Positions 16,706-28,610 are shown, numbered from the stretch's first letter. The stretch: 64,000 bases of DNA from Ruegeria sp. EL01 (GCF_900313035.1 NZ_OMPS01000046.1:558001-622000); one strand, 5' to 3'. The notes: a model not told the origin generated them from the letters alone. Program-made: numbers and translations.

Positions 16706-18547
16706 ATGGCCGCAGGCGCGAAAAGTCTTTCGAAAACCTTTGTCTGGATTCTGATGGGCCTTTTGATGCTGGGTCTGGCCGGTTTCGGTGCCGTCAATCT
16801 TAGCGGTACGGTCCGCACCGTGGCGCAGGTTGGCAATGAAAGTGTCTCGGTCGACACCTATGTGCGCGAGTTGCAGCGTGAAATCCGCGCGGTCGAAGCG
16901 CAAACAGGCCAGCCATTGCAGATGTCGCAGGCTCGCGAACTCGGTCTGGAACAACTGGCACTGTCGCGGTTGACGGCGCTGGCTGCATTGGACAACGAAG
17001 TTGCCCAGCTTGGTATCTCGATCGGCGATGAGAACTTGCAGGAAGACATCGTTTCGATTCCCGCCTTTCAGGGCGTGAACGGAAGTTTTGATCGTGAAGC
17101 TTACCGTTTCCAACTGGAACAAGTCGGCATGACCGATTCTGAATTCGAATCCGATCTGCGCAAAGAATCCTCCAGGACGCTTGTGCAAGGCGCGGTGATC
17201 AGTGGCGTGAAGATGCCGGAAACGATGACATCCATACTGACCGACTACATTGGCGCCCGGCGCAGCTTTTCTGTCGCGACAGTCGGGGTTGATGCGCTGT
17301 CAGAGCCTGTTGCCGAACCAACAGATGCTCAGGTCCAAACTTTCTATGATGAAAACACCGACCAGTTCACCCTGCCCCGCACCAAGCGCTTGACCTATGC
17401 CATCCTGTCACCCGAAATGCTGGTGGACACGGTTGAAGTCGACGAAGAGTCTCTGCGTCGTTTGTATGATCAGCGCTCCGCAGAATTCCAGCAACCCGAA
17501 CGCCGTCTGGTCGAGCGTCTGAACTTTCCAAACGAAGAGGCCGCAAATGACGCCAAGGCGCAACTTGAGGTGGGCGGCACCACGTTCGAAAAACTGGTCC
17601 AGGATCGCGAACTTGAGCTGAGCGATATCGACCTCGGCGATGTCACCCGTGACGATCTAGGCGACGCTGCAGACGTGGTGTTTGCCGCCGAAGTTGATGC
17701 CGTTGTGGGCCCGCTGCCTTCCGTGTTTGGCCCTGCCCTGTTCCGGATCAACGGAACTCTGGCCGCGAACAACGTCCCCTTTGAAGAGGCCGAACCTACC
17801 CTGCGCGAGGAACTGGCCTCGGACCGGGCCCGTCGTTTGATCGAGGCGCAGTCTGAAGACATCAACGACATGTTGGCTGGGGGTGCAACCCTCGAAGAAC
17901 TGGCCAGCGAGACTGAAATGGAGCTGGGCCAAATCGACTGGACCCGCGACAGCGCCGAGCGCGTCGCAGCCTATGGCGGCTTCAGAACCGCAGCCGAAGC
18001 TGTCCGCGAGGGCGACTTCCCCGAGGTGGCCTTTTTGGAAGACGGATCGATTTTTGCCCTGCGCCTGAACGAAGAACTGCCGCAGCGTCCCGAACCGTTT
18101 GACAGCGCCCGCGACCGCGTTGCCGAAGCCTGGCGTCAATCCGAAACGAACAAAGCACTGCAAGCGCAGGCCAACGCCGCTGTGACACAGCTTGCCACAG
18201 ATGGGGATTTTGCAGCAACCGGGCTGCCCTTCCGTGTGGAAAACGGTCTGACCCGTACTGCGTTTCTGGAAGACGTTCCTGCCAGCTTCATGGCTGACGT
18301 CTTTGCCATGGATCCCGGCGAGTTGCGCGTCATTGGCGGCAATGGCACTGCATTGATCGTGCGTCTGGACGATGTTCTGCCACCAGCAGAAACAGATGAA
18401 TTGCGTCAGGTGCAACAGGCTTTGTCTGCTCAGATGGATCAGGCGCTGGCCCAGAACATTTTTGATGCCTATGTGCGCGATGCGCAGACCCGGGCCCGCC
18501 CGGTTATCGACCAGCAGGCGCTGAACGCCGTGCAGTCGAGCTATTAA
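16706..18547 (+). CDS. ppiD: membrane-anchored periplasmic peptidyl-prolyl isomerase/chaperone
   Basis: PpiD/SurA_N-type foldase that assists newly exported proteins at the Sec translocon. It is 613 residues: a short cytoplasmic stretch, one transmembrane anchor (~residues 11-33, FVWILMGLLMLGLAGFGAV), a SurA_N-like helical chaperone region, then a parvulin-like domain (~residues 265-355) ending GPLPSVFGPALFRI, where active parvulins have GPVKTQFGYHIIKV; the isomerase site looks degenerate. The C-terminal region is acidic and helical. The start has GAGGGC upstream. It is followed 12 bases later by trpE. Confidence 0.88.
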   Translation: MAAGAKSLSKTFVWILMGLLMLGLAGFGAVNLSGTVRTVAQVGNESVSVDTYVRELQREIRAVEAQTGQPLQMSQARELGLEQLALSRLTALAALDNEVAQLGISIGDENLQEDIVSIPAFQGVNGSFDREAYRFQLEQVGMTDSEFESDLRKESSRTLVQGAVISGVKMPETMTSILTDYIGARRSFSVATVGVDALSEPVAEPTDAQVQTFYDENTDQFTLPRTKRLTYAILSPEMLVDTVEVDEESLRRLYDQRSAEFQQPERRLVERLNFPNEEAANDAKAQLEVGGTTFEKLVQDRELELSDIDLGDVTRDDLGDAADVVFAAEVDAVVGPLPSVFGPALFRINGTLAANNVPFEEAEPTLREELASDRARRLIEAQSEDINDMLAGGATLEELASETEMELGQIDWTRDSAERVAAYGGFRTAAEAVREGDFPEVAFLEDGSIFALRLNEELPQRPEPFDSARDRVAEAWRQSETNKALQAQANAAVTQLATDGDFAATGLPFRVENGLTRTAFLEDVPASFMADVFAMDPGELRVIGGNGTALIVRLDDVLPPAETDELRQVQQALSAQMDQALAQNIFDAYVRDAQTRARPVIDQQALNAVQSSY

Positions 18548-18558
18548 ACGAGACCGAC

Positions 18559-20070
18559 ATGGCCCTGACACCCGATTTCGACACGTTCGCGCGCGCATAT
18601 GAAGCGGGCGAAAACCAGGTCGTGTACACGCGCCTTGCGGCGGATCTGGATACGCCGGTTTCGCTGATGCTCAAGCTGACGGGCGCACAGAAAGACGCCT
18701 TCATGCTGGAATCCGTCACCGGTGGCGAAGTTCGCGGGCGCTATTCGATTATCGGCATGAAGCCCGACCTGATCTGGCGTTGTGACGGCGATATCTCCGC
18801 CTTGAACCGCTCGGCCCGCTTCGACGCCGAGGCGTTTGTGCCACAAGACGGCAACCCGATGGACAATTTGCGGGCTTTGCTGGCCGAAAGCCGCATCGCC
18901 CTACCCGATGATCTACCTCAGGCAGCGGCAGGCCTGTTTGGTTACCTGGGCTATGACATGGTGCGGTTGGTGGAATATCTGCCGAATGTGAACCCGGACC
19001 CGCTGGGCTTACCAGACGCAATCATGCAGCGTCCGTCGGTCATTGCGGTTCTGGATGGCGTGAAAGGCGAAGTGACGGTTGTCTCTCCGGCGTGGGTCAG
19101 CGACGGACAGTCGGCCAAGGCTGCCTATGCCCAAGCAGCTGAACGCGTCATGGATGCAGTGCGCGATCTGGAGCGTGCAATGCCTGCCGAAACCCGCGAT
19201 CTGGGCGATGCGTCCGAGGTCGCGCCTCCGGTGTCGAACTTCACCAAGTCCGGCTATATGGAAGCGGTCGAGAAGGCCAAAGAATACATTCGGGCGGGCG
19301 ACATCTTTCAGGTTGTTCCGGCGCAGCGCTGGACACAGGATTTTCCACAACCGCCTTTTGCGCTTTATCGATCATTGCGACGCACCAACCCATCGCCGTT
19401 CATGTTCTATTTCAACTTCGGCGGCTTTCAGGTCGTGGGTGCAAGCCCCGAAATTCTGGTGCGCGTCTTTGGCGACGAGGTCACGATCCGTCCGATTGCA
19501 GGCACCCGTCCACGCGGTGCGACACCCGAAGAAGACAAGGCGAACGAGATTGATTTGCTGGCCGACAAAAAGGAACTGGCAGAGCATCTGATGTTGCTGG
19601 ATCTGGGCCGCAACGACACTGGTCGTGTTGCCAAGATCGGTACAGTGCGCCCGACAGAAGAATTCATTATCGAGCGTTACAGCCATGTCATGCATATCGT
19701 GTCAAACGTTGTAGGCGAACTGGCCGAAGACAAAGACGCGCTGGACGCTTTCTTTGCCGGAATGCCTGCAGGCACGGTATCTGGTGCGCCGAAAGTGCGT
19801 GCGATGCAGATCATCGACGAGCTTGAACCCGAAAAGCGCGGCGTCTACGGCGGCGGTGTGGGTTATTTCAGCGCCGGTGGTGACATGGACATGTGTATCG
19901 CCCTGCGGACGGCCATTGTGAAGGATCACAAGCTGTACATTCAGGCCGGTGGTGGTGTCGTCTACGACAGTGATCCCGAGGCGGAGTATATGGAGACCGT
20001 GCATAAATCCAACGCCATCCGTCGTGCAGCAGCAGATGCGGCACGGTTCACCGGATCAGGTAACAGCTAA
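18559..20070 (+). CDS. trpE: anthranilate synthase component I
   Basis: The chorismate-using subunit, which with TrpG makes anthranilate, the committed step to tryptophan. It is 503 residues, normal length. The N-terminal domain has the feedback-site region (~40: LMLKLTGAQ...LESVTGGE), and the C-terminal chorismate-binding domain shows RPIAGTRPRG, LDLGRNDTGRVAKIGTV and MPAGTVSGAPKVRAM. It follows ppiD by 12 bases, so it may be read from upstream promoters. No leader peptide or attenuator was seen. It is separated from trpGDC by a gene on the opposite strand. Confidence 0.97.
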   Translation: MALTPDFDTFARAYEAGENQVVYTRLAADLDTPVSLMLKLTGAQKDAFMLESVTGGEVRGRYSIIGMKPDLIWRCDGDISALNRSARFDAEAFVPQDGNPMDNLRALLAESRIALPDDLPQAAAGLFGYLGYDMVRLVEYLPNVNPDPLGLPDAIMQRPSVIAVLDGVKGEVTVVSPAWVSDGQSAKAAYAQAAERVMDAVRDLERAMPAETRDLGDASEVAPPVSNFTKSGYMEAVEKAKEYIRAGDIFQVVPAQRWTQDFPQPPFALYRSLRRTNPSPFMFYFNFGGFQVVGASPEILVRVFGDEVTIRPIAGTRPRGATPEEDKANEIDLLADKKELAEHLMLLDLGRNDTGRVAKIGTVRPTEEFIIERYSHVMHIVSNVVGELAEDKDALDAFFAGMPAGTVSGAPKVRAMQIIDELEPEKRGVYGGGVGYFSAGGDMDMCIALRTAIVKDHKLYIQAGGGVVYDSDPEAEYMETVHKSNAIRRAAADAARFTGSGNS

Positions 20071-20074
20071 CAAG

Positions 20075-20101
20075 GGGCGGCTGACCCTCAGATCGCCGCC
20101 C
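20075..20101. terminator. weak hairpin between convergent trpE and YibQ-like gene
   Basis: GGGCGGC (20075-20081) and GCCGCCC (20095-20101) form a 7-bp stem with a 13-base loop. The T-tracts are poor on both sides (ATTTGTT to the right), so termination may be inefficient. Confidence 0.4.
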
Positions 20102-20127
20102 ATTTGTTCAGTTGAAACGCGCCAGTT

Positions 20128-21543
20128 TTACTGAATTTCACGCATCATGACGGCCGAGATCGGTGCCATGGCCACCCGGTTTCCGCGGTCTTCTAGCCCC
20201 CATAGCAGCAAGGCCGAGATCGTTTCGGGACGCACGCGTCCCAACATGACAACTGTGCCCTCCTGACCAGCACGGAACGCCGCCTGATCAAGGAACCGGC
20301 GCATGATCTTGGGGTCCTGCCGGGCCCCGTCGATATCGCGGAACACCACGCCTGACGGGATCCCGTTACGTGCCGCCAATTTTTGGACCGTGTTCAGACC
20401 ATTGTCTTGCGTAATCAGTCCACGGCCAGTCCCACCCGCGATGGCCGCAACCTGATCGGCCAGCTTTCGGTTGCCCTGAATGCCGGTCTCAACGCCTTCC
20501 AGAATGCCGACAGTTTCCGGCAGCATATCAAGCCAGACGGCCATCGAGACTTCGGCGTCTTGCGCGCTGGCCGCTTCAGGCATGTCTGCCAATGCCAGAA
20601 CTTCGAACCCGGCCGCACGGTGGCGCGCCATTTTTTCTGCCGCATTCGGGTCTGAAGGGCTGATGGCAAAGCTGATCGGATAAGGAAAGTCCTGCAGCGC
20701 TTCGGCCCCAAAGGCGCCTTCATCATCAATCAAAATGATCGACATCAACGGTTTGGAGTCTGGGTTTTCAAACGGGATTGCATAGGCGTCAATCGGCGGG
20801 CCGGATACAATTTCGCTTTCGACGCCGGCCTCTTCCGTCTGGGCGCTGTCCCGCTCGGTCAGAGGGACCACTCGTTTGCCCACGATAGAGCTGTCTTCAA
20901 CTGGCTGCTCACCCCCGATCTGCGGCAATGCAGCGATCCGGGGCAGTTCGCGGGGCATCGTGTCTTCGTCACCCTCGACCGCAATTGGGCTGTTTTCGAA
21001 CGGGTTTTCTTCCTCAGCCTCGGTACCAACAGATGGCGTTTCGGGTGTAGGTTCCGGCTGAAGCACAGCAACCTCTTCACCCTCCGGCTCGACCAGAGGC
21101 GCAGGCGTATCGTCGATCACCAAGGGCTGCTCGTCTTCCTGCGGAACGACCAGGGCGACGCTCGGTGTCGGAGGTGCTGCCGGGGCATCTGTCACCACGG
21201 AAACTTCGGTCGATGCCGACGGTTCTGGCTGCTCCAACCCTTGGGTTGTTCCACTGACTGAGGGCTGCGAGTCAGGTGCTTCTTCAAGATCGGACAGATC
21301 CGCCAGATCATCCGATTCATCGCCAGCGGCTTTTGGCGCATGCGGGGCCAGTTCAACCAGATCAGCGTCACCCCCAGCTTCGGCAGCTTCGACCGAGGCC
21401 TCGGGTGCCTCGACTTCGGTTGCGTCAGGAGCCTGCGATGCGACAACCGGTTTGTTGGCCAACGGCGTGTTCAGTGATAAAACCGCGCCAATGATCAAAA
21501 CAACGACCGTCCCAACGATCATTCCTCCGAAAAATCCGCCCAT
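20128..21543 (-). CDS. YibQ-like divergent polysaccharide deacetylase family protein
   Basis: A 471-residue envelope protein. The ATG at 21543 has AGAGG upstream and begins with a membrane anchor (residues ~3-22, [21 protein letters not shown]). A long, low-complexity Glu/Pro/Ala-rich region (~30-240) spans the periplasm, and the C-terminal ~220 residues match the divergent polysaccharide deacetylase domain ([11 protein letters not shown]..., [23 protein letters not shown]). Substrate and activity are unknown. It is transcribed against the trp genes and divides trpE from trpG. The upstream ATG at 21759 has no support. Confidence 0.8.
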   Translation of the reverse strand: MGGFFGGMIVGTVVVLIIGAVLSLNTPLANKPVVASQAPDATEVEAPEASVEAAEAGGDADLVELAPHAPKAAGDESDDLADLSDLEEAPDSQPSVSGTTQGLEQPEPSASTEVSVVTDAPAAPPTPSVALVVPQEDEQPLVIDDTPAPLVEPEGEEVAVLQPEPTPETPSVGTEAEEENPFENSPIAVEGDEDTMPRELPRIAALPQIGGEQPVEDSSIVGKRVVPLTERDSAQTEEAGVESEIVSGPPIDAYAIPFENPDSKPLMSIILIDDEGAFGAEALQDFPYPISFAISPSDPNAAEKMARHRAAGFEVLALADMPEAASAQDAEVSMAVWLDMLPETVGILEGVETGIQGNRKLADQVAAIAGGTGRGLITQDNGLNTVQKLAARNGIPSGVVFRDIDGARQDPKIMRRFLDQAAFRAGQEGTVVMLGRVRPETISALLLWGLEDRGNRVAMAPISAVMMREIQ

Positions 21544-21738
21544 AACTGCTGCCTCTCGCCTCTTATCCTGTCCGCTCACTGTTGCGCCATCTTTTGCGAC
21601 GCTGGACCTGTTGTCGCGCCAGGAACGGGATGTCCCCTTGACGCTGCCGCACAAGCCTGAGCATGTATGTCCCGATATTATACCGTGGCCAGGGCCTGCA
21701 TCGCCAGCCCGAAATGCCCAAGCCGAGATAAGTGCCCA

Positions 21739-22317
<579 letters not shown>

Positions 22318-22321
<4 letters not shown>

Positions 22322-23337
22322 GTGACGCGTTAAAGCCATTGATCGGAGCAGCTTCCGATCGTCCCCTTAGCCGCGCCGAAGCTGAACAGGCTTTTGGCAT
22401 TCTGTTTGATGGTCAAGCCACGCCCAGCCAGATTGGCGGGCTTTTGATGGCGATGCGGACACGGGGCGAAACGGTCGAGGAATACGCAGCAGCCGCAGCC
22501 GTCATGCGTGCCAAATGTAATGCCGTATCAGCCCCGGCTGGTGCGATGGATATCGTTGGGACCGGTGGCGATGGCAAAGGCACTCTGAACATTTCGACCG
22601 CGACGGCCTTTGTGGTTGCTGGCGCTGGTGTCACGGTGGCCAAGCATGGCAATAGAAATCTCAGTTCCAAATCAGGCGCTGCAGACGCGTTGGGTCAGAT
22701 GGGTATCAACGTTATGGTCGGCCCGCAAACCGTTGAAAATGCGTTGGAAGCGGTTGGAATTGGCTTCATGATGGCGCCGATGCATCATCCCGCCATTGCC
22801 CATGTCATGCCCTCGCGGCAAGAACTGGGTACGCGCACGATTTTCAACATCCTAGGGCCGCTGACCAACCCTGCGGGCGTAAAACGTCAGTTGACCGGCG
22901 CCTTTAGTCGGGACCTGATCCGGCCAATGGCAGAAACGCTGGGCCTTTTGGGATCTGACCACGCCTGGCTGGTACACGGATCGGACGGAACAGACGAACT
23001 GACCATCACTGGCATCAGCTGGGTGGCTGCACTGGAAAGCGGAACGGTTAAAGAGGTCGAACTGCATCCCGAAGATGCTGGTCTGCCGGTGCACCCCTTC
23101 GAGGATATCCTGGGCGGTTCACCGGAAGAAAACGCCGATGCTTTCCGCGCATTGTTGGACGGCACCCCTTCGGCCTATCGTGACGCTGTTTTACTAAACG
23201 CAGCCGCCGCGTTGGTTGTGGCTGAAGCTGTAAGCGACCTGCGAGAAGGCGTTGAAGTAGCCGCTGAAAGCATCGACAGCGGAAAAGCGAAAGACAAAAT
23301 CACCGCCTTGGCCCGTTTGACACAGGAAGCCGCATGA
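22318..23337 (+). CDS. trpD: anthranilate phosphoribosyltransferase
   Basis: Transfers phosphoribose from PRPP to anthranilate. It is 339 residues with the glycine-rich [16 protein letters not shown] loop (~79-94), [18 protein letters not shown] and the [16 protein letters not shown] signature. It overlaps trpG and trpC by the ATGA arrangement at both ends, so the three are translationally coupled. Confidence 0.97.
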
Positions 23338-24146
23338 CCGAAACCGTACTGGACAAAATCAAAACGTACAAACTGGAAGAAGTAGCTGCAGACAAGGCGA
23401 ATAAATCGCTCGAACAACTTGAAAGCGAAGCGAAAAATGCATCCGAAGTGCGCGGTTTTGTTGACGCTTTGCAAACCGCCTCCCGCGAAGGCTACGGACT
23501 GATTGCCGAGGTCAAAAAGGCCAGCCCATCCAAGGGCTTGATCCGTCCAGACTTTGATCCGCCGGCTTTGGCCAAAGCCTATGAAGATGGCGGCGCGACC
23601 TGCCTGTCTGTGCTGACCGACACGCCTAGTTTCCAAGGCGCCAAGGATTATCTGACTCAAGCGCGTGCGGCGACGTCCTTGCCTGCGTTGCGCAAGGATT
23701 TCATGTACGACCCCTATCAGGTCGTCGAAGCCCGCGCATTGGAGGCAGATTGTATCCTGATCATCATGGCGTCGGTTGAAGATGAACAAGCCGCCGAGTT
23801 GGAACAGACCGCGTTCGATTGGGAAATGGACGTTCTGATCGAGGTCCATGATGAAGCGGAATTGGAACGCGCCGCACATCTGAAAAGCCCCCTGATTGGG
23901 ATAAATAACCGCAATCTCAAGACCTTCGAAACCAGCCTTGATACAACACGGCGGTTGTCGAAACTGGTGCCGGCAGATCGGACGATCGTCTGCGAAAGCG
24001 GGCTGAACATGCCCGAAGATCTGTCCGATATCGCCCGCTATGGCGCGCGGTGCTTCCTGATCGGAGAAAGCCTGATGCGACAGGACGACGTGGCATCAGC
24101 CACACGTCATCTGCTGGCAAACCCACTGATCCCCGGAGTGATGTGA
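23334..24146 (+). CDS. trpC: indole-3-glycerol-phosphate synthase
   Basis: A TIM-barrel enzyme that closes the indole ring. It is 270 residues, a stand-alone TrpC without fused Trp[13 protein letters not shown] (~58-69) carries the catalytic Lys, [12 protein letters not shown] follows, and [11 protein letters not shown] and VCESGLN bind phosphate. The start overlaps trpD (ATGA) and the stop overlaps moaC by one base (TGATG). Confidence 0.97.
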   Translation: MTETVLDKIKTYKLEEVAADKANKSLEQLESEAKNASEVRGFVDALQTASREGYGLIAEVKKASPSKGLIRPDFDPPALAKAYEDGGATCLSVLTDTPSFQGAKDYLTQARAATSLPALRKDFMYDPYQVVEARALEADCILIIMASVEDEQAAELEQTAFDWEMDVLIEVHDEAELERAAHLKSPLIGINNRNLKTFETSLDTTRRLSKLVPADRTIVCESGLNMPEDLSDIARYGARCFLIGESLMRQDDVASATRHLLANPLIPGVM

Positions 24147-24619
24147 TGCCACTGACCCATTTCGACGCGCAAGGTCAGGCGCATATGGTGGATGTCTCGG
24201 ACAAGGCTGTCACAGATCGGGTCGCCGTCGCTGGCGGCCACATCAAGATGACCACGCAAACGTTTGATATCATTTCGGAAGGCCGCGCCAAGAAGGGCGA
24301 TGTTTTGGGTATCGCGCGCCTGGCCGGGATCATGGGGGCAAAGAAAACACCTGATCTGATCCCGCTCTGCCATCCGTTGCCCGTGACCAAAGTCGCTGTG
24401 GAGCTGACACTGGACCCTGATCTTCCCGGTGTGCTGATCGAAGCCACAGTCAAGACATCCGGACAAACCGGGGTCGAAATGGAAGCTCTGACCGCCGTGT
24501 CGATCGCAGCTTTGACCGTTTATGATATGACCAAGGCTGTCGACAAATCGATGGAGATCGGCGGCATCCGGGTTCTCCTGAAAGATGGCGGAAAATCAGG
24601 ACGTTACGAGGCAAAATGA
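24146..24619 (+). CDS. moaC: cyclic pyranopterin monophosphate synthase
   Basis: The second enzyme of molybdenum-cofactor synthesis, converting 3',8-cyclo-7,8-dihydro-GTP to cyclic pyranopterin monophosphate. It is 157 residues. Family motifs include the N-terminal [39 protein letters not shown] (active-site LCHP) and [13 protein letters not shown]...YDMTKAVD. It is coupled to trpC upstream and to moeA downstream by stop/start overlaps. Confidence 0.97.
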   Translation: MPLTHFDAQGQAHMVDVSDKAVTDRVAVAGGHIKMTTQTFDIISEGRAKKGDVLGIARLAGIMGAKKTPDLIPLCHPLPVTKVAVELTLDPDLPGVLIEATVKTSGQTGVEMEALTAVSIAALTVYDMTKAVDKSMEIGGIRVLLKDGGKSGRYEAK

Positions 24620-25788
24620 TTACCGTCGAAGACGCCCGCGCGCTGCTGTTCGATCTGGTCGCGCCCCTACCTTTTGAACATGTTCCGCTGGCTCAATCTG
24701 CGGGGCGTGTTTTGGCACAGGACGTCGCTGCGACCCGGGATCAGCCGCCATTCGCGGCTTCGTCCATGGATGGCTACGCGGTTCAGGCGACCGAGGTTGA
24801 ACGTCATGCCATGTTCAAAGTCATTGGCGAGGCAGTCGCAGGTCAGCGGTTTGAAGGTGCTGTCGGTCCCGGCCAGGCCGTTCGCATATTTACTGGCGCC
24901 CCGGTTCCCGAAGGCGCAGATTTCATTATTATTCAAGAAGATGTGGACCGGCGTGGTGACCTGATCACCGTGAGCGACACGCCCGGACCAAAAACCAACA
25001 TTCGCCCGGCAGGTGTCGATTTCACTAAGGGGACAACGATCACGGCTCCACGCTTGATCCGCGCGGAGGATGTCGCGTTGATGGCGGCGATGAACATCCC
25101 CAAAGTTCCTGTCGCGCAAAAGCCTGAAGTTGCCCTGATCTCAACAGGAAACGAACTTGTCATGCCGGGTGAAACACCCGGTCCCGATCAGATCATCGCT
25201 TCGAATACTTTTGGGCTCAAGGCTATGCTCGAAGGGCTTGGCGCCCATGTCCGTGTCCTGCCCATTGCGCAGGACACCGTGTCTTCGCTCGAAACAGCAT
25301 TTGATCTGGCAAAAGGCGCGGACCTCATCGTTACGATCGGCGGTGCGTCGGTCGGAGACTATGATTTGGTTTCAGACGTCTCTCACTCTCTGGGGATGGA
25401 GCGGTCGTTCTACAAAGTGCGCATGCGCCCTGGCAAACCGTTGATGGCCGGGCGCATGGGTGATGCGGCCATGGTTGGCCTGCCGGGGAACCCAGTCAGC
25501 GCAATGGTTTGTGGTTATTTGTTTTTGGCCCCGATGGTGCGACGTATGCTGGGTCTGGATCAAACCGTCGCCTCGTTTCAGCAAGCAACCCTGTTGGACC
25601 CACTCGATGCCAATGGTCCGCGCCAGCATTATATGCGCGCCATTGTGGATCAAAACGGCATTCGCGCCTGCGCAGATCAGGACAGTTCCCTACTAAGCGT
25701 TTTGGCGCAAGCCAACGCGCTTTTGGTACGCCCGCCGCAGGATCCGGCGCAGCAAATTGGCGACACGGTGCTATACCTGCCGCTCTAG
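24616..25788 (+). CDS. moeA: molybdopterin molybdenumtransferase
   Basis: Inserts molybdate into adenylated molybdopterin. It is 390 residues with the usual four-domain pattern: [13 protein letters not shown] (~45-57), [16 protein letters not shown], the MoCF-like domain [10 protein letters not shown] and [11 protein letters not shown], and the C-terminal beta domain. RPGKPLMAG and [11 protein letters not shown] complete the signature. It overlaps moaC by ATGA. Its expression together with trpGDC and moaC is implied by the unbroken overlaps. Confidence 0.97.
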   Translation: MITVEDARALLFDLVAPLPFEHVPLAQSAGRVLAQDVAATRDQPPFAASSMDGYAVQATEVERHAMFKVIGEAVAGQRFEGAVGPGQAVRIFTGAPVPEGADFIIIQEDVDRRGDLITVSDTPGPKTNIRPAGVDFTKGTTITAPRLIRAEDVALMAAMNIPKVPVAQKPEVALISTGNELVMPGETPGPDQIIASNTFGLKAMLEGLGAHVRVLPIAQDTVSSLETAFDLAKGADLIVTIGGASVGDYDLVSDVSHSLGMERSFYKVRMRPGKPLMAGRMGDAAMVGLPGNPVSAMVCGYLFLAPMVRRMLGLDQTVASFQQATLLDPLDANGPRQHYMRAIVDQNGIRACADQDSSLLSVLAQANALLVRPPQDPAQQIGDTVLYLPL

Positions 25789-25804
25789 AATTATCTCAAT
25801 CCAG

Positions 25805-25833
25805 TTGACACAAAACGTGAACATGCGTAGAAC
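25805..25833 (+). promoter_or_regulatory. lexA promoter with SOS (LexA) box
   Basis: GAAC (25819-25822), seven bases, GAAC (25830-25833): a perfect match to the alphaproteobacterial LexA operator (GTTC-N7-GTTC on the other strand). TTGACA at 25805-25810 with 17-base spacing to TAGAAC (25828-25833) forms a sigma-70-type promoter that the box overlaps, as expected for autorepression. It lies 33 bases before the lexA ATG. Confidence 0.88.
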
Positions 25834-25866
25834 AAAAGAAAACGCATGAGCGACGAGGTGTGAGCG

Positions 25867-26565
25867 ATGCTGACCAAGAAGCAATTGGATTTGTTGGAAT
25901 TCATCCACAAACGCGTGCAGGCGGACGGTGTTCCGCCCAGTTTCGACGAAATGAAAGCCGCGCTGGACCTGCGATCGAAATCCGGCATCCACCGGTTGAT
26001 CACGGCGCTGGAAGAACGCGGCTTTATTCGGCGCCTTGCGCACCGCGCGCGGGCCATCGAAATTGTGAAACTGCCCGAAAGCCTTGGCGGTAAACCAACA
26101 GCCGGGTTTAGCCCGCGCGTGATTGAAGGTGACAAACCGTCCAGCCCACGCCCTGCGAATTTCGAACCCGTCTCGGTTGATGCATTGGAACTGCCGGTCA
26201 TGGGCCGGATTGCAGCTGGTGTTCCGATTGAGGCGATCAGCCATGTGTCTCACAAAGTCGCCGTTCCCGGCCCCATGGTATCTGGGCAAGGGTCTCACTA
26301 CGCGCTGGAAGTTCGTGGTGACTCGATGATCGACGCCGGGATCAATGACGGCGACGTGGTTGTCATCCGAGAATCTACGGTCGCAGACAACGGCGACATC
26401 GTCGTGGCTTTGGTCGAAGATCAGGAAGCCACGCTGAAACGTTTCTTCCGCCGTGGTCAGGCCATTGCCCTGGAAGCCGCCAACCCGGCTTATGAAACCC
26501 GCGTTCTTCCCGAAGACAAGGTGAAGGTTCAAGGGCGTTTGGTCGGTCTGATCCGAACCTATTGA
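25867..26565 (+). CDS. lexA: LexA SOS repressor
   Basis: Represses DNA-damage genes and self-cleaves when RecA filaments form. It is 232 residues. The N-terminal winged helix (residues 1-68) is [16 protein letters not shown]...[21 protein letters not shown]. The cleavage site is A117-G118 (RIAAGVP), the catalytic serine is S153 (GDSMID) and the lysine K191 (ATLKRF); all are intact. It has its own SOS-boxed promoter but may also receive transcripts from moeA, 78 bases upstream. Its 3' end overlaps the convergent comEC by 7 bases. Confidence 0.98.
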   Translation: MLTKKQLDLLEFIHKRVQADGVPPSFDEMKAALDLRSKSGIHRLITALEERGFIRRLAHRARAIEIVKLPESLGGKPTAGFSPRVIEGDKPSSPRPANFEPVSVDALELPVMGRIAAGVPIEAISHVSHKVAVPGPMVSGQGSHYALEVRGDSMIDAGINDGDVVVIRESTVADNGDIVVALVEDQEATLKRFFRRGQAIALEAANPAYETRVLPEDKVKVQGRLVGLIRTY

Positions 26566-28610
26566 TCCTTTTGTGACAGATGGTTCCCGGAGCTTTTTGG
26601 GGACCACAGCCGATGACCTGTCTGAGCTGCACTGGTGGTCAGTTCTCCGTCCGAAAATGCCAAGCTGCCAGTTCTGAGCAATCGATCCGGATCGTACAAG
26701 CCGCAGTTCCCGTCCAGATCAAGTGCTACTGCTGAGATGATGATCTGGTTGTCGTGGCATTCATCAAAGCCCTGCGCCGCCCGTTTTCCGGTAATGTGAA
26801 TCACCTCTTTGCCGTGTAATGCGAAACGTCGGATTTTGCCTGCTTCTTCAGGCCACCTCAGCGCCGCCTGGATTTGCTCCACCCCGTCGCCATCATTCTC
26901 CAGCCAGACCCCTGCGACGAAACCGCTGCCTTTTTCTTTGCTCAAGGCCCGGCCATGTTCTGTCATGACGCCCACGAGACCTCCGGATTCGGCGATCAGG
27001 ATGTCTGGCCGATGCCCTGGGTTCCACAATAGAAAGGCTAGTGCTACCGGCGCGATGCCGGCCCATCTTGCCCGTCCTTGCCACAAGGCGAGCCACAGCG
27101 CCCCCAACGCAATAAGAGGCAGGACAAACCCCATGGGGCTGACAACATATCCTTGCGCCCCATCCAACCCTGAAACCCAATCGGAGACGCCGAGGATCCA
27201 GCGCAACCCGATGCCCATCACGCTCAATGCCAAAGCTTCCAAACCGATAGGAGCCAGAAGCGCAGCAACAACCGCCGACGGAACAACAATCATGCCCATG
27301 ACAGGGACCGACAGCAGGTTCGCCAGCAGTCCATAATGCGACATCGTATTGAAATGCGCCGCACCAATCGGAGCTGTGGCCAGGCCCGCAATGGCCGAGG
27401 ACAACAACACTCCAATCACCGGTTTCAGCCAGTTTGGGGTGGATACGGGTCTAAAGTCGCGCAGGGCGCCAAACACGGCCACCAAGGCCGTGGTTGCTGC
27501 GAAAGACATCTGAAATCCGGGGCTAAGCAGAGATTCTGGGCGCAGGACCAACACGATCAAGGCAGCAACAGCCACGGCGCGCAGTGAAATGGCGCGGCGA
27601 TCAATCAGCACCGCTCCGAACATAACGCTGACCATGACAAAGGCCCGTTCCGTCGCAACATTGCCGCCTGACAACATCAGATAGATTACCGCTGCGACCA
27701 GCGCGCACACAGCCGCCACTTTGCGTACCGGCATCCGTAGGGCAAGCGATGGGACCGCCGACAGACCGATTCGACAGGCCACGAAAACGAACCCGGTCAG
27801 CAGCCCCATGTGAAGACCGGAAATAGCCAGCAAATGAGCCAGATTCGAAGCCCTCAAATCATCCAGATTCGCCTGCCCCATACCACTGCGGTCCCCAGTG
27901 GTAACCGCCGCCGCGAAACCTCCGACTTCACCGGGAAGAATTGCGCGAACGCGCTGAGAAATCGCCATGCGCCATGCGGTGACCCGCACTCCGCCTATCC
28001 CGTCACTGGATGATGCGATCGTCGTGATTGGAACGCGCGTGTATCCAACTGCGCCGAGGCGTTGGAACCACGCGTGACGCCGGAAATCGAAACCGCCCGG
28101 CTCAACCGGGCCTTGCGGGGGTGACAGATGCGCCGTTGTCATGATGCGTTGCCCCGGCGCGATCGGAACCGCGTCACCATGAACGGAAAGCCGGATGCGC
28201 TGCGGACAGCGGCCCGCTGGTACGTCCCCTACGCGTACCTGGTCCAGCGTCAGACGCAGCGCATCCGAGGCAGACCGGTCCATAGCGACGACCCGCCCCT
28301 CGACCGGGCCATAGTACCGCCAAGACAGAACCGGCTCTGCCACCATGTGGGCGCGCGCGCCCGCCAGTATAAAACCGGCGACGATCAGCGCCCCCCCGAT
28401 TGCCAACGGGCCCCATCCGGGCAACAGCACACGGCTTAGGCCAAGCAGAACCAAAACCATGCCGCACAGACCGACATAAAGCGGCCACTCAGGTTCGAAC
28501 CGCAATCCGAAGTAGAGGCCGATGCCGATAGCCAGACACACCGGAGACCAGGGAAACAAATACCCGGTCTGGTTCAGCAGCGCAGCCTCGGCCCGTGCAA
28601 GAACACGCAT
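26559..28610 (-). CDS. comEC: ComEC/Rec2-type DNA-uptake channel, lacking the C-terminal MBL nuclease motif
   Basis: A polytopic inner-membrane protein for import of single-stranded DNA in natural transformation. It is 683 residues: N-terminal helices with a DUF4131/OB-like part (residues ~1-190), then the Competence domain with ...[17 protein letters not shown]..., [13 protein letters not shown] (~320) and several more helices. The last ~130 residues have no HxHxDH metallo-beta-lactamase motif, unlike the longer ComEC proteins of Gram-positives. It is divergent from gltX and overlaps the lexA 3' end. Confidence 0.88.
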   Translation of the reverse strand: MRVLARAEAALLNQTGYLFPWSPVCLAIGIGLYFGLRFEPEWPLYVGLCGMVLVLLGLSRVLLPGWGPLAIGGALIVAGFILAGARAHMVAEPVLSWRYYGPVEGRVVAMDRSASDALRLTLDQVRVGDVPAGRCPQRIRLSVHGDAVPIAPGQRIMTTAHLSPPQGPVEPGGFDFRRHAWFQRLGAVGYTRVPITTIASSSDGIGGVRVTAWRMAISQRVRAILPGEVGGFAAAVTTGDRSGMGQANLDDLRASNLAHLLAISGLHMGLLTGFVFVACRIGLSAVPSLALRMPVRKVAAVCALVAAVIYLMLSGGNVATERAFVMVSVMFGAVLIDRRAISLRAVAVAALIVLVLRPESLLSPGFQMSFAATTALVAVFGALRDFRPVSTPNWLKPVIGVLLSSAIAGLATAPIGAAHFNTMSHYGLLANLLSVPVMGMIVVPSAVVAALLAPIGLEALALSVMGIGLRWILGVSDWVSGLDGAQGYVVSPMGFVLPLIALGALWLALWQGRARWAGIAPVALAFLLWNPGHRPDILIAESGGLVGVMTEHGRALSKEKGSGFVAGVWLENDGDGVEQIQAALRWPEEAGKIRRFALHGKEVIHITGKRAAQGFDECHDNQIIISAVALDLDGNCGLYDPDRLLRTGSLAFSDGELTTSAAQTGHRLWSPKSSGNHLSQKDQ

